From Triplophysa rosa (Eukaryota > Chordata > Actinopteri > Cypriniformes > Nemacheilidae), in assembly GCF_024868665.1 (NCBI RefSeq), contig NC_079893.1, positions 7,155,485 to 7,219,484 of the forward strand: DNA of 64,000 bases, read 5' to 3'. The position numbers and the translations under genes are program-made. How positions within the stretch are numbered: the stretch's first letter is position 1; each line of letters starts with the position of its first letter. Of this stretch, positions 35,065-46,868 are shown piece by piece. The notes under the pieces were generated by a model, which was not told the DNA's origin, did not search any database, and saw nothing but the letters and a program-made list of their open reading frames with translations.

Positions 35065-35341
35065 TTAAAGCGAAAATTGAAAATTCTGTCATGATTTACT
35101 CACCCTCAGGTTGTTACATACCTTTATAAATGTATTTGCTATGCTGAACACAAAAGAAGATATGTGGAAGAATGTCAGTAACCAAACAGATCTCAGCCCC
35201 ATTTACTGCCATAGTAGATATGTTTGGTAACTGACGTTCTTCCAAATATCTTCTTTTGTGTTCAGCAGAGCAAAGAAATGTATACAGATTTGGAACGATC
35301 TGAGGGTTAGTTCATTTTTGGGTGAACTATCGTCTGTTTAA
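35065..35341. mobile_element. Angel-like MITE, second subfamily
   Basis: TTAA at 35065-35068 and 35338-35341. Arms AAAATTCTGTCATGATTTAC and TTTTTGGGTGAACTAT. The central hairpin pairs GAAGATATGTGGAAGAATGT with ACGTTCTTCCAAATATCTTC. The same subfamily as the half copy at 61713. Confidence 0.75.
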
Positions 35342-35412
35342 TCACTGTTACATTGGTATTGTGAATAAGATGATGCCAAAACTTCCTTGTTTATTGTTTG
35401 TGTAACAGGAAA

Positions 35413-35490
35413 TTCAGGATGGGGCATTCTGTGTTGTTGGGCATTCTGTGTTTTGGGGCATTCTGTGTTTTTTGGCATTCTGTGTGTTTT
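35413..35490 (+). repeat. short minisatellite (GGCATTCTGTGTT units)
   Basis: Four consecutive copies of a GGCATTCTGTGTTTT-type unit of about 18 bp. It lies just upstream of, and in frame with, the candidate exon. Confidence 0.8.
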
Positions 35491-35726
35491 GGAAGATTAG
35501 ACCAGTGATGCAGAACATTGCTGTTGTATTGGAGGAGGTCGTCGTTTTGGACAATCTTCCAGATCTTTCTACTGCTCTGGCATACCTTTTTGGCCTTCTC
35601 TATGTACTAAACCTGTACTATCCTAAACCTCTGAAGTACACTTTTGATACTATTCAGAATGTGTTCATGGAGCTAGGGTCTGGATGCGCCCAACGTGTGC
35701 TTTCTCTGAAAAGCAAACTGATGTAA
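35491..35726 (+). CDS. candidate 3'-terminal exon of a multi-copy fish gene (or its fossil)
   Basis: The frame reads IRPVMQNIAVVLEEVVVLDN, then LPDLSTALAYLFGLLYVLNL, YYPKPLKYTFDTIQNVFMEL and GSGCAQRVLSLKSKLM, then a stop. It looks like real protein, with amphipathic helices and no low complexity. I recall similar C-terminal sequence (LFGL-x-Y-LNL-x-YPK...YTF...VQ-x-F) at the end of multi-copy fish proteins annotated as SAMD3-like or uncharacterised. The frame opens upstream through the minisatellite, where Phe/Trp/Cys repeats look non-coding, so I place the exon start after TTTTGGAAG at 35490. No upstream exon was found and an Angel MITE sits just before it, so it may be a stranded exon or pseudogene. 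The family call is from memory. Confidence 0.4.
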
Positions 35727-36196
35727 TTAAAACCGCAACAGTATCTTGGGATATTTTTTGCCTTTTATTAGTCAAAAAAACCTGAAGTCCAGCTTCTGTG
35801 GGTGTGGATGCACTTAGCATGCATGTCGTTTAAAAACAAACAATTGTATGTGTTACAAGTTTTTCTTTTAAGTTTTGATTTGGAAAGCTTAAGATTGTTG
35901 AATTTGTCAAGACATTACAACACAGTTTTATTGTTCACAAACAAGCTTTTATAGACATTAAAAGGGATTTAAAATAGTTTGAAGTGTTTAAAAGGGGAAA
36001 TTGTATTGTAAATACTTTGAAATGTTGTGCCTTGCAGTGTTGACCCCAATATTTTTTTATGCTGATCTTATTTTGGTTAAGAGATTTCATGCTCATTTAA
36101 ATTGAAACGATGATTTGTTTTTAATTATATTTTTTGTCTGTAAGGCCCAAACGAAGAGCCAAGGTTTGTATTGTTTTAAATGTGTTCTTAAAGCTG
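35727..36196. other. possible 3' UTR or unique DNA
   Basis: AT-rich sequence downstream of the candidate exon. No canonical AATAAA was located with confidence. Nothing else recognised. Confidence 0.3.
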
Positions 36197-36440
36197 GGGT
36201 CTGGGTACCAGGGCTGGATTGGCCAGCCATTTTCCCGGTGGGCCGATGTACTTTTTGGGCCGAAACGGACGCATGGGCCATAGAGACGGACGGATTAGAA
36301 GCATTAATCGGGTGTGTATGCACGGAACGCGAATGTAAATGCAAATCGGACATGTATGCAGGAAAGGCAATGACAGCTGCACAAACTACCACTCGCGCAT
36401 ACCCCCCAACCCCATTGATATAGTGTCAGTTGCAATGTCA
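36197..36440 (+). repeat. hAT-like repeat fragment (CAGGGCTGGATTGGCCA start)
   Basis: Starts ACCAGGGCTGGATTGGCCAG and has TTTTCCCGGTGGGCCGATGT, a left-end sequence I recall from fish hAT repeats. No right end. Overlapping ORFs on both strands are not supported. Confidence 0.4.
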
Positions 36441-36680
36441 CACTTGAAAATTATAATAAATTGATAAAGTAACATGTTTGTCCATATTTGTCATTTGTCA
36501 AGAAATCCAAAACCAAAAGGTCTACAATATTTAGCAGTACTTAGAGTACTTAGACTATTTCATTTTGCTAATTTAACATTTTTGATCCACACAACAGAAA
36601 TGTAATAATTGCCTGAACAACAGTAATTGGTGTGACAAGAATATCTTTATTAGAGAAACAAGACAATCATTATTGTATTA
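36441..36680. other. unique AT-rich DNA
   Basis: No feature. Confidence 0.3.
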
Positions 36681-36807
36681 ACAAACTCATTTAAGTTGGC
36701 TGAACAAAGTATAACTACTTTTAAGAATTATATAATATACGTTGAGTCAACTCATCAGGTTGCCTCGTTTTTTTTACGTCGGCTCAACTATGATTTTTTT
36801 ACAGTGA
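36681..36807. repeat. right half of a TTTACAGTG MITE
   Basis: Contains CAAACTCATTTAAGTTGGCT and GTTGAGTCAACTCATCAGGT and ends GATTTTTTTACAGTG. The left CACTGTAAA end is missing. Confidence 0.5.
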
Positions 36808-36969
36808 ATAAGCTGTGAACTGACTTCAAGAGTATTATATCTATATCATTAGACTTTTAGTTCAACCATTTGAAGTAGCTATCGTTTGACACTTGAGCTT
36901 TCTGACAGATTCATATTTTTTAAACTAATGAAATATACAACTAAGACTGTGGTCTGCTGGTTTATAATA

Positions 36970-38561
36970 CAAACCCGATTCCAAAAAAGTTGGGACACTG
37001 TACAAATTGTGAATAAAAAAGGAATGCAATAATTTACGAATCTCATAAACTTATATTTTATTCACAATAGAATATAGATAACATATCAAATGTTGAAAGT
37101 GAGACATTTTGAAATGTCATGCCAAATATTGGCTCATTTTGGATTTCATGAGAGCTACACATTCCAAAAAAGTTGGGACAGGTAGCAATAAGAGGCCGGA
37201 AAAGTTAAATGTACATATAAGGAACAGCTGGAGGACCAATTTGCAACTTATTAGGTCAATTGGCAACATGATTGGGTATAAAAAGAGCCTCTCAGAGTGG
37301 CAGTGTCTCTCAGAAGTCAAGATGGGCAGAGGATCACCAATTCCCCCAATGCTGCGGCGAAAAATAGTGGAGCAATATCAGAAAGGAGTTTCTCAGAGAA
37401 AAATTGCAAAGAGTTTGAAGTTATCATCATCTACAGTGCATAATATCATCCAAAGATTCAGAGAATCTGGAACAATCTCTGTGCGTAAGGGTCAAGGCCG
37501 GAAAACCATACTGGATGCCCGTGATCTTCGGGCCCTTAGACGGCACTGCATCACATACAGGAATGCTACTGTAATGGAAATCACAACATGGGCTCAGGAA
37601 TACTTCCAGAAAACATTGTCGGTGAACACAATCCACCGTGCCATTCGCCGTTGCCGGCTAAAACTCTATAGGTCAAAAAAGAAGCCATATCTAAACATGA
37701 TCCAGAAGCGCAGGCGTTTTCTCTGGGCCAAGGCTCATTTAAAATGGACTGTGGCAAAGTGGAAAACTGTTCTGTGGTCAGACGAATCAAAATTTGAAGT
37801 TCTTTTTGGAGAACTGGGACGCCATGTCATCCGGACTAAGAGGACAAGGACAACCCAAGTTGTTATCAGCGCTCAGTTCAGAAGCCTGCATCTCTGATGG
37901 TATGGGGTTGCATGAGTGCGTGTGGCATGAGCAGCTTACACATCTGGAAAGGCACCATCAATGCTGAAAGGTATATCCAAGTTCTAGAACAACATATGCT
38001 CCCATCCAGACGTCGTCTCTTTCAGGGAAGACCTTGCATTTTCCAACATGACAATGCCAGACCACATACTGCATCAATTACAACATCATGGCTGCGTAGA
38101 AGAAGGATCCGGGTACTGAAATGGCCAGCCTGCAGTCCAGATCTTTCACCCATAGAAAACATTTGGCACATCATAAAGAGGAAGATGCGACAAAGAAGAC
38201 CTAAGACAGTCGAGCAACTAGAAGCCTGTATTAGACAAGAATGGGAACTAAACTTAACCTAAACTTGAGCAACTTGTCTCCTCAGTCCCCAGACGTTTGC
38301 AGACTGTTATAAAAAGAAGAGGGGATGCCACACAGTGGTAAACATGGCCTTGTCCCAACTTTTTTGAGATGTGTTGATGCCATGAAATTTAAAATCAACT
38401 TATTTTTCCCTTAAAATGATACATTCTCTCAGTTTAAACATTTGATATGTCATCTATGTTGTATTCTGAATAAAATATTGAAATTTGAAACTTCCACATC
38501 ATTGCATTCTGTTTTTATTCACAATTTGTACAGTGTCCCAACTTTTTTGGAATCGGGTTTG
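36970..38561 (+). mobile_element. 1.59-kb Tc1-like DD34E transposon, nearly complete
   Basis: TA flanks both ends (36968-36969 and 38562-38563). Outer ends CAAACCCGATTCCAAAAAAG and its inverted copy are identical for about 49 bp, and an imperfect inverted repeat extends to about 200 bp. An inner copy of TTCCAAAAAAGTTGGGACA at 37161-37180 and its mirror at 38350-38368 form the IR/DR layout of fish Tc1 elements, in which the transposase binds outer and inner sites. It encodes one transposase gene with two frameshifts. Confidence 0.92.
37322..38341 (+). pseudogene. Tc1-family transposase, two frameshifts
   Basis: The start ATG is at 37322 (MGRGSPIPPMLRRKIVEQYQ), chosen because the family begins there; the frame upstream is only the inverted repeat. 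An N-terminal paired-like helix-turn-helix (QRKIAKSLKLSSSTVHNIIQ) is followed by a second DNA-binding helix region (LSVNTIHRAIRRCRL). The DDE domain shows WSDESKF, FQHDNARPHT and SPDLSPIENIW; 34 residues lie between the last Asp and Glu, so DD34E, and all three acids are present. One base is missing near 37839, giving a stop at 37895-37897 in that frame; the next frame continues from NPSCYQRSVQKP to about 38250, where a second shift occurs. The C-terminal PRRLQTVIKRRGDATQW is in the third frame and ends at 38339-38341. Expected length is about 340 residues. It is inactive as written, but it decayed recently. Confidence 0.9.
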
Positions 38562-38563
38562 TA

Positions 38564-40202
38564 TAAGAGAATAATAAGAGGCTCTAGAAAAATGAAATCT
38601 CTTGAAAACGGAGTTAATAATTACTAAAACAAAGAAAGGGAGCAGGCAGGGGACCCCCGCAGTTACACAAAAAAGAAACTTTTGTGACCCAGTTTAAAAG
38701 TGAGTCATGTCATTTCAAGGTAAGTTAATTCCGAGAGTGCCTGTGTAATTAATTTTACCCAAAGAGTTCGCTTTTAACATCACGTTTCAGCCCAGGTTAA
38801 ACTTGACAAGCATACCTTACGTCTTTTGAACTTTTTTATTATATTACAAATTAACAACCGCCCAACCAGAATGACTGAAGAAAACATCTGAAGAACCGTC
38901 CTCAATCTCTGACCTTATGGTGGAGCTCCTCTTCAGTAAACCTGCAGCAGCACTGTTGAGGTCCGTCTTAAAGTTCACCTTGAACTGTCAATCAACGAAA
39001 GGGGTTCAAAGGTCACCAGCACATCGCAAACACAACTAGAGCCAATTACAACCCGGAGCCTTTCTGTTGACAAAAGCCCTCCAAACCGAAATACAGTATA
39101 GGTTTTTAATTTTAAACCGCAACATCAGGGTCAAAACGCTCTCATTTCAATAGCGAATAAGTGGGCGAGAGAGAGTGAGTTATGAGATAGGGAAATTATG
39201 TTTGAATAGAAAATTTATGAGTACTAATATGTTCTGTAGCCGAGTTTAATATGCATGCTCAAGTAAAAATATGCATGCAGAAGTGAAGTGGTTGAGTGAA
39301 GTATATTTTGTTTTCACACTGCTTCCGTCAGGCAATTTCCTATGTCTGTTTACTTTTCATTACGTATTCTCACTGTTATTAAGTAAAACGTAACCTTTAA
39401 AAATGATGACGTTAAATTCAATAAACACTGCTAAATAATCGTCTAAGCATACCATCCCACGAGATCGGCACAGATTTAAAAATAGTGCAGCTGAATCTAA
39501 GAGGCCATTGAAGTCCGACAGTAATTATCTTGAAATGCATTATTGAAGGTGGGGAAAATGTTACAGAAGTGACGCTTTGATGGCTGTGGTAGCGGCACTT
39601 GAAAGGGAATTCATTTAGATTCGCAATTTCTCAGAGATAGATTACTGTGCCATTACCCGTTGTTTAACACGGTAAACCAAAGGATGCTCTCAGAGACTCT
39701 ATGTGTTCCCCCGTAATAACCTCTGGAAAAATAGTTACTATTTTGCCAATAAAAATATTTTAGCATAACTAATCGGCTAGTCGCCACATACCAGCCCGAG
39801 AACACTGGTATGTAAATCTGGAAAACATCTGCTGTGTAAAAACATATGATAAAAGTCTTAGAAAAGGCAGTTTTACATACATTTTAAATAACACGTCTTA
39901 CAGACATCTTCTAGATACCTATATGACATCTGAGAGGAGACATCGCAGAGACGTATTGCGGATGAGCAAACAATGAAAAAATACATCTTGCAGATGTAAA
40001 TGCAGACACATAGACATAGATGTATGTATGTGTGCAATGAGGGTACATACAGTAGGTGACGTTACATCCACCCAACATTAAAAGGCAAGCGAATAAGCGC
40101 TAGAAATAGTAGATGGACAGATAATGTAGGTGAGCATCCTGCCCACCATAGTTGTTTGTTTTTGTGTGTCAGATTTTAGTAGGAGTGAGTCAGAGTGGAG
40201 TA
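38564..40202. other. unique DNA
   Basis: No gene or transposon recognised. About 39,500-39,700 is evenly mixed and repeat-free. Confidence 0.35.

Positions 40203-40245
<43 letters not shown>
40203..40245. repeat. compound (TG)n(GA)n microsatellite
   Basis: About 24 bp of TG followed directly by about 20 bp of GA. It creates false ORFs on both strands. Confidence 0.95.
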
Positions 40246-42930
40246 ATGGAAGTCATAGGAATAGAGAGCGCGAAACATGGAGAGGTGAGAGTTTGACCTT
40301 ACTTGTTTGTGTGCATGTCTGTGTCTGGTGTTGCCGTCGATGTGTTGCTAGGGGGCCAGCTTGACAACTTCCTGTGATGGGCTGTAATCAGGCTGGCGGA
40401 CCTCCTCGCACCTGATCCGAGCATGTGCGTGCGCCTTGTCGCCTAAATTTAGCTCCCTGACATGTGTGAAAGTACACCCATGCACCCACACTCATTACAA
40501 ATAAATCACATTGGAAGTTACACACACACGTTCACTTTTCTATTGCCTTCTATTGTTTTGATACTGAGCTAATGTGATTCCTAACCCAAACGCATAGAGA
40601 ACACACAAATCTTCACGTGTGCACATTTCCAGTCCCAGACAAATGGACATTTTGACAGAAAAGCCTTATTAGCATGTCAACATACAAACACACATATGGT
40701 CTGCAAAAGCACCGCGCTGACTGAACCCTGCACAAATACACACGGTGTTAAAATCCTAAAGCATCGAATGACCCCGAAACCAAACACTTCCTCGCACACA
40801 CACACATGTTAAATCAACACGCAAACCCTGAACATACACAGATTGTAATCCCTGTAAACATCGACAAGAGGATAGCTGTCACTTCCAAGCTCTCTGTAGC
40901 TCACTGAGATACAGGGCGGGCCTGAGGTGCAATACACTTTCCCTCTAACCTTTGTGTCCACATTTAAACCTGCACACACACAAATAACATTACACGTTAC
41001 CATCAACAAATATATTACATAAAGCAGCACCTTCCTGCCAGCGATATTACAGAAACATAGCCGTCAAACGCTTATGCATCAAGTTGACTGGAGATGACAG
41101 TTTTAAGTTTCATTTAACACACACACATCTTATGTGGAAGGCATATCATATAGATTATTTTACGAGACTACATAACCACGGTGTATTTTTGTTGTTGCGA
41201 TGTCTCTGTTGATTTTGAGCGATTTTGAACCGAACACAACCTTACAGCGCTTGTATTTCTGCTATTTTCAGGAGGTCACGAGCAGGGAGCGCAGCATTTG
41301 TTCAACATTAGAAAAAATGTTTGTTTTGCAACGCCGCGTTTGCAGAGCTTCTCGCATATCCCCCTTGACAAATGACTCATCCGTCAAAGCAGGGTAAACT
41401 GATTTGTTCATTTGCGTTACTTTGCTGCCATGAGATCTTGATTGCCTCTCTGCATCATCTCGGAGAAGTTCACACTACCGCCCACACGTAAATACTTTCA
41501 AATGTCAGGATGCTGAAATTTAAGCAAAAATGAAAGCGTCGCCTCTAAATCCAGATACATCTGCAACACCTGAGAGAGAAAGAAAAGACGAAGATTAAAG
41601 TCCGCATTTCAATCGTGCTCTTTAAATCAATTAGATTCCGATGTCATTTCTGTAAAAAAATGAAATATCAACCATTTTCCCCCTTGACATTATCCATTCG
41701 ACTGCAGATCCCAGGGCCCCTGCGGGTTCAACCTGCGGTATTATAACTGCTGTTCTAACCATGAACCATCTGTGGAAATTTCAACTCGGTCCAATTGACC
41801 TGTCTGATGAATTGAGGGTGTTCAATGAAAATCAATTTAATAAGCCAATAATGACTGCTGCAGCCCAGACGAATGATTATGATTATAGGAAATATATAGC
41901 GGGTGTTTGTCCGTATGTGGGGAGGCGTTATTTTTTATTACAGCGGCGCACAAGACTGCTATCTTATATGTGACAATCTGTAGTAACATACAGTACATAG
42001 TACATTAAAAGCACAAATAGGAAATGAAACAAACAGCACCTGAAATTTCACGTGTGTCTGATCTACAACTTACTATGTTTACATTCCTTCGCAAAAGTCG
42101 TTTTTAAAAATGCAGTGGAATAGACAGGGAATAAACTATAAGACCAATACTTGCAGCAGTAAATGTGATGCGTTCAAAAACAGTGTATTTTCAGTTTCAT
42201 CGCTGTATCTTTAGCCACAACAACACACTACACAGACAAAACAACTCTTCCTCTTTCAACATGTCAAAACTGGCTATGATAATACAGGAGCCGTACTTAA
42301 TTCTGTGCTAGTCATATGAAGCTATTTTAAATCAAATTTATTGTCTATCATCTTTTTGGGCCATGTAGTACTGATTGGATCATCCATCGTCTGTGCGGTT
42401 TACTTGGACACCGTGGCCTCACCCTATGCAAATCAAGGAGAGCACATAAACCAATCACTGTAGCAGCTCAGGGTGAACATAATTCATATTCCTTGCACTA
42501 CAGTACAATATCAGAGAAGAGAGAGATTCTTTGTGCACAGCATTGTCTGATCTACATCGCTCTAAATATCAATAGTGGGTTATAGCTTAATTTATCTGAT
42601 ACATCTTATCTATTTAACGTTTTTATCTGTTTATTTATCTATATATTCATCTCTTCATGCTTAGGAATGAATAAATCAATTAATGTGAAAAAGGAGAGTT
42701 CACACAGAACCTTTTAGCTGCTTATTGCGGCACTTATATATCTTGGCGGATGAATGGATTAAAATAAACCCATCCATCCAGTTTCAACTGCTTTCCACCA
42801 GTTGTAAGATATCATAACCTTAATCCAATAATATCTTATTATTTGATTGATGGGGTGAGGGGGAGGCTGTCTCTTCAGGGTGGGCTATATTTCACCTCCA
42901 GGTCATTCTTAATATGAAGTACATTTTCAT
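40246..42930. other. unique DNA, CA-rich at 40440-41010, candidate conserved element near 41700-41900
   Basis: No gene recognised. Many short CACACA runs occur at 40440-41010 without a clear repeat unit. About 41700-41900 is repeat-free with TCAATTTAATAAGCCAATAA and GATTATGATTATAGG motifs; it could be an enhancer, and an ORF of 70 codons there is probably fortuitous. Confidence 0.35.
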
Positions 42931-42938
42931 GTCCCCAC

Positions 42939-43423
42939 CAGTGTTGGGTGTAACCAGTTACTAAGTAATTAGTTACTGTAATTTAATTACTTTCCCCTTG
43001 AAAAAGTAAAGTAAGGGATTACTCTTATTTTTCTGTAATTTAATTACCGTTACTTCTGATGTAATTAAACTAAATATTTTGTATAATATGTGTGTGCAAT
43101 AGTGGAATTGACATAAAAATTCAAAGTCTAACTTTAAAATCCTTGCTTTAATGTATAATTCTCACATTTGTAATACTTTGGTCAGTTAATAATACTACTT
43201 TATGTAGTTTAATATTATTTATTTGAATGAATTAAATAAGCCGTTTCATATCCTTCAATCACTTAACTAATCAAGGTTGATTTAGGATATAGAAAGTAAT
43301 TAGTAATAAGTAACTAAATACTTTTTGGAGAGAGTAATTTGTACAGTAATCTAATTACACTATTGAATATGTAATTATTAACTAGTAATTAATAACTTTT
43401 TCAGAGTAATTTACCCAACACTG
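42939..43423. mobile_element. 485-bp hAT-type MITE with perfect 8-bp target duplication
   Basis: Ends CAGTGTTGGGTGTAACCAGT and TTACCCAACACTG. Both flanks read GTCCCCAC (42931-42938 and 43424-43431). The interior is AT-rich with repeated AGTAATTAG and GTAATTAC motifs, as in the widespread fish MITE with this start. Non-coding. Confidence 0.9.
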
Positions 43424-43431
43424 GTCCCCAC

Positions 43432-43952
43432 TACATATGACTTAATTTGATAAAATAATAATGTCACACCTTTTAAAGCTAATAATTATATTAGTTTTTA
43501 TACAATTTTATCAAGACTGATGTGACTTGACTAAATATTTTCAATTCTTTTGAAATTTGAGTGGGTGTTTTAAAATGGTAATTAACAAATACCCAGGTGT
43601 TTCTGTTTTTTCATAATTATTTTCGGTAGGCATCCACTTTGCATCTTTTGCAATAGTATTATTTCAAAAGCTATTTGCGTAAAGCTGCAATCTTGGTTAA
43701 AATGAAATAAATTAAGATTAAGTACATACATCAGTATATGAAGAGTTTGGCATTTTAGAAAATTAAGAAATACATAAGAGTAAATGCGACGCTATCACTG
43801 AGTGTTGTTTAAGCAGACCAATCACAGTGCTTTCTGTCCGTGTTAAATTGACGCAATGTGTAGGCTACGGCGTAGGGTACATGGCTCTGCAAAAATTGAG
43901 CTTTAAACTTGACCAGTGCACCTTCCAGTAAGTCTGGTCTAGTCTTTTTTAT
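43432..43952. other. unique AT-rich DNA
   Basis: Nothing recognised. Confidence 0.35.
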
Positions 43953-44674
43953 TAGGGCTGTCAACGTTAACGCGTTAACGCATGCGAAAACATTTTTTCA
44001 GATTAATGCGTTAAAAATATTTAACGCAATTAATGCAGCATCCATTTGTTTTTTCATCCTTGGTATAGGTTACATTATATATAGTCCGCTTTGTCTGGCA
44101 TATTCGTAATCACAGACTTCAACATGTTAAATAAAATCTTAAATGAATGCAAAGAGTTGTGAAAATGGGAGTGGCATCATCTGCGTAAAGAGACTTAAAG
44201 GGGCCGCATTCTTAAACCAACTGCTGTGACTCCGGTCACTAATGTTAATCAAAGAACAAAAGAAAAGAGGAATTCAATGTGCTTTTTTAGCTTTAATGAG
44301 AATTCTTTTGTATTTAATTTACAATTTAGCATTAAAGACTGTAAAGTGTTTGAGAACTTCTATTCAATATCTGTATATTTCCTACCTGTTAGACGTGATA
44401 GCTCTCAATTATACTTTTAAATGGCTAAAATTAATGTTAAAATAAATAAAAAATAATCAATTTAATAGAGACATCAGTAACAGTTCTAATATCAGAATGT
44501 TGGCTTTCATTCTTAACAGCATGCTGTTAAAGAAATATATTGTTTCTACATTCATTTGAAGATTAAATGTGAAATTATTAGAATGTAAAAGTTTATTTTA
44601 AAACATTTATGTTATGTGCGATCGATGAAAAAATGTGTGATAAATCAGATTTTTTTTATCGATTGTCCGCTCTA
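43953..44674. mobile_element. hAT-type MITE, copy 2, inverted relative to 21337-22186
   Basis: Starts TAGGGCTGTCAACGTTAACG and ends with degenerate ATCGATTGTCCGCTCTA. Shares TTAACGCAATTAATGCAGCA (by position) and ATTCTTAAACC-type blocks with the reverse complement of 21337-22186. Flanking bases do not form a clear duplication. ORFs in it are chance. Confidence 0.65.
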
Positions 44675-46055
44675 ATTTAATCGTATTTATTTATTTAAAT
44701 GTGCCAAAGGTACAGCAGAACAGGAATGACCCCCCACCTGCGCACAATTTTAAAGCAATAAAAACTTCACCTTCTCACATTCCTTTCTCCTCATTCCACA
44801 CTGATGGATTTGGCGGTGAAAGTCGGAGCGAGCGAGATGTTGAAACTGCTGGAGGCAGGAGAGAGAGAAGCACTTTGAACATCAGCGTAGGGTAATTCTG
44901 TAACGGTAATCTGCAGAGCGCAGATAGCGCGTTTCGGATATGAGTGGAATATGAGAGTGATGATATCGCGCTCGAGCAGACTCCGCAGTGGTGCTGATTA
45001 TTAGGACAGATACCAATGTTGTTTGATTAGGCAAATATGGATTGCAGATGGCGCGTGTACGATAGGTGTCGGCTTCAACAGCAACCGGCACCCGGTTGAT
45101 GCCGTAACACTGCGGTCCACGTGACAATCCATAAATTTAATTAAGCCTTGAACAATGTCAATGAAAGAAAACAAAAACAAATCATAATCTAGTAAGTAAC
45201 GCTTTAAGTTTACACGTCAATGAAACAAAGCAATTTCTTTGAGCTTAGACATCTAAACACTCGTCTATAAAAGAGGAGGGGGAGGGAAAGCTCTTCTGCA
45301 CATCAAAATATGATGCTAATATACACATTGAGAAATCCTAACTCTGAACAACAGGAGAGCCGTGAGTTGTGATCGAGGGTCAACAGTGTGGCGACGGACT
45401 GATTCAAATTCATGTTGGGAAAAACCTTCATATTTTCATTTCAGTTCGAGACAAATCGCTCAAAACCTGAAAGACAAGGAAATTTAAGCAATGTGTTTCC
45501 TCTCATTCCACAGCGGTAATTTCTCATTTGTAATCCATTTTTCTCCCACGGCTCTGTGGTCTCGGAGTCTGGGAAAACGTATGGACTGCGGAAAAGGGAA
45601 GGCGAGGAGAGATGCATCATTTGAATCGGAAAAAAAACAACAATCTTTGAAGTGGGCCACACGCACAAAAAGAGAGCCGCTGCCTCATCTAATTGCAAAT
45701 TCCAATTTTCTTGAAAAAAAATGACCTCAAATATGTAAATCCTTGTTGAGGGTGCTAAAATGGATCAGATTATTTAGTCTTCCACTGTACGGACGGAAGC
45801 TAGGCAGAGTGGCAAATCTTCTTTAAAAAGCTTTGATGCAAAAAAAACAAGTCCCTGCCTGGCAGTCCACATTATCATTTATGAATGGAATGGTTGTGAG
45901 AGGACCCTTTCAATAAGACCAGTGGGATCTTGTTACATGTTCTGCCATGATTTGAAGAAGAAAAAATGACTCTCAGTGTTAATTAAGATTGTATTTAGGA
46001 GCTAGCTAAACATATGTCTGGCGTGTTTATTTTCTAGTCATATCAAGGGCTTTTA
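44675..46055. other. unique DNA
   Basis: No gene. Short opposing ORFs at 45441-45724 overlap one another and have no domain. Confidence 0.35.
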
Positions 46056-46138
46056 TTAAGAGAAGAGTTCACCTACAATTAAAAATGATGTCCTTATTAA
46101 TTCACCCTAATGTTGTTCCATGTGTACTGTTAGTTTTT
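46056..46138. mobile_element. left half of an Angel-like MITE
   Basis: TTAA at 46056-46059, then GAGTTCACCTACAATTAAAA and TAATTCACCCTAATGTTGTT. It is interrupted by the element at 46140. No right half was recognised. Confidence 0.5.
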
Positions 46139-46139
46139 C

Positions 46140-46363
46140 TATAGACCACTTTGGACGATGTAAACAATGCTGGTACGACACTGGTCCAGAAAAGCTTCCT
46201 GTTTCAGTTTTTTAACACAAACATTTGAACAGAATACAATTAACAGAACATTTATAACCAAATCAGAATGTTAAACAAATATCGTGTTTAATTTTGTATG
46301 TAAGATTAAAAAAAAGAAAGTGCTTCTGGACCAGCGTTTACATCTTGCGAAGACTGTGGTCTA
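46140..46363. mobile_element. short MITE with TAGACCAC ends
   Basis: The left arm TATAGACCACTTTGGACGAT and TGGTCCAGAA pair with the right arm TTCTGGACCAGCGTTTACAT and GTGGTCTA. About 224 bp. Target duplication unclear. Confidence 0.6.
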
Positions 46364-46550
46364 AAGAATTTAAAGATCTTTCTTTTGGAATCTGAAGGTG
46401 CTATGTGCAATCTTTTGATTTAAAATAAATGAAACAAATAAAATAAAACAACAAGAACATAACATCAGTTTTCAAAACTCTCTGCTTACCTTACTTCTGA
46501 TTCACAACATTAAGCTTATGATTTACGACTTTCTGACATCATCCCACATA

Positions 46551-46868
46551 AAAATAAGTTCACCCCAAAATGACAATTCTGTCTCCATTTACTCAACCTG
46601 TTGTCATTTCAAATCTGCATGACTTTCTGCAGAACTCAAAAGAAGATAATTTGAAGAATGTTGGTAAGCGAAAACCGCTGGTCCCCATTAAATGGACACA
46701 AAACCAATGGAAGTCAATAGGGACCAAAGGTTTTTGGTTACCAACATTCTTCTATAAGAATATCTTCTTTCGTGCTTTGCAGAAGAAAGAAAGTCAAACA
46801 CGTATAAAATGTCAAAATGGTGTGTAAATGATGAGAGAATTTTTGTTTTGGGGTGAACTATCATGTTA
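46551..46868. mobile_element. Angel-like MITE
   Basis: Left AAGTTCACCCCAAAATGACA, right TTTTGGGGTGAACTATCATG next to TTAA at 46865-46868. Central arms GAAGATAATTTGAAGAATGT and TTACCAACATTCTTCTATAA. The 85-codon ORF inside is a by-product. Confidence 0.75.
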
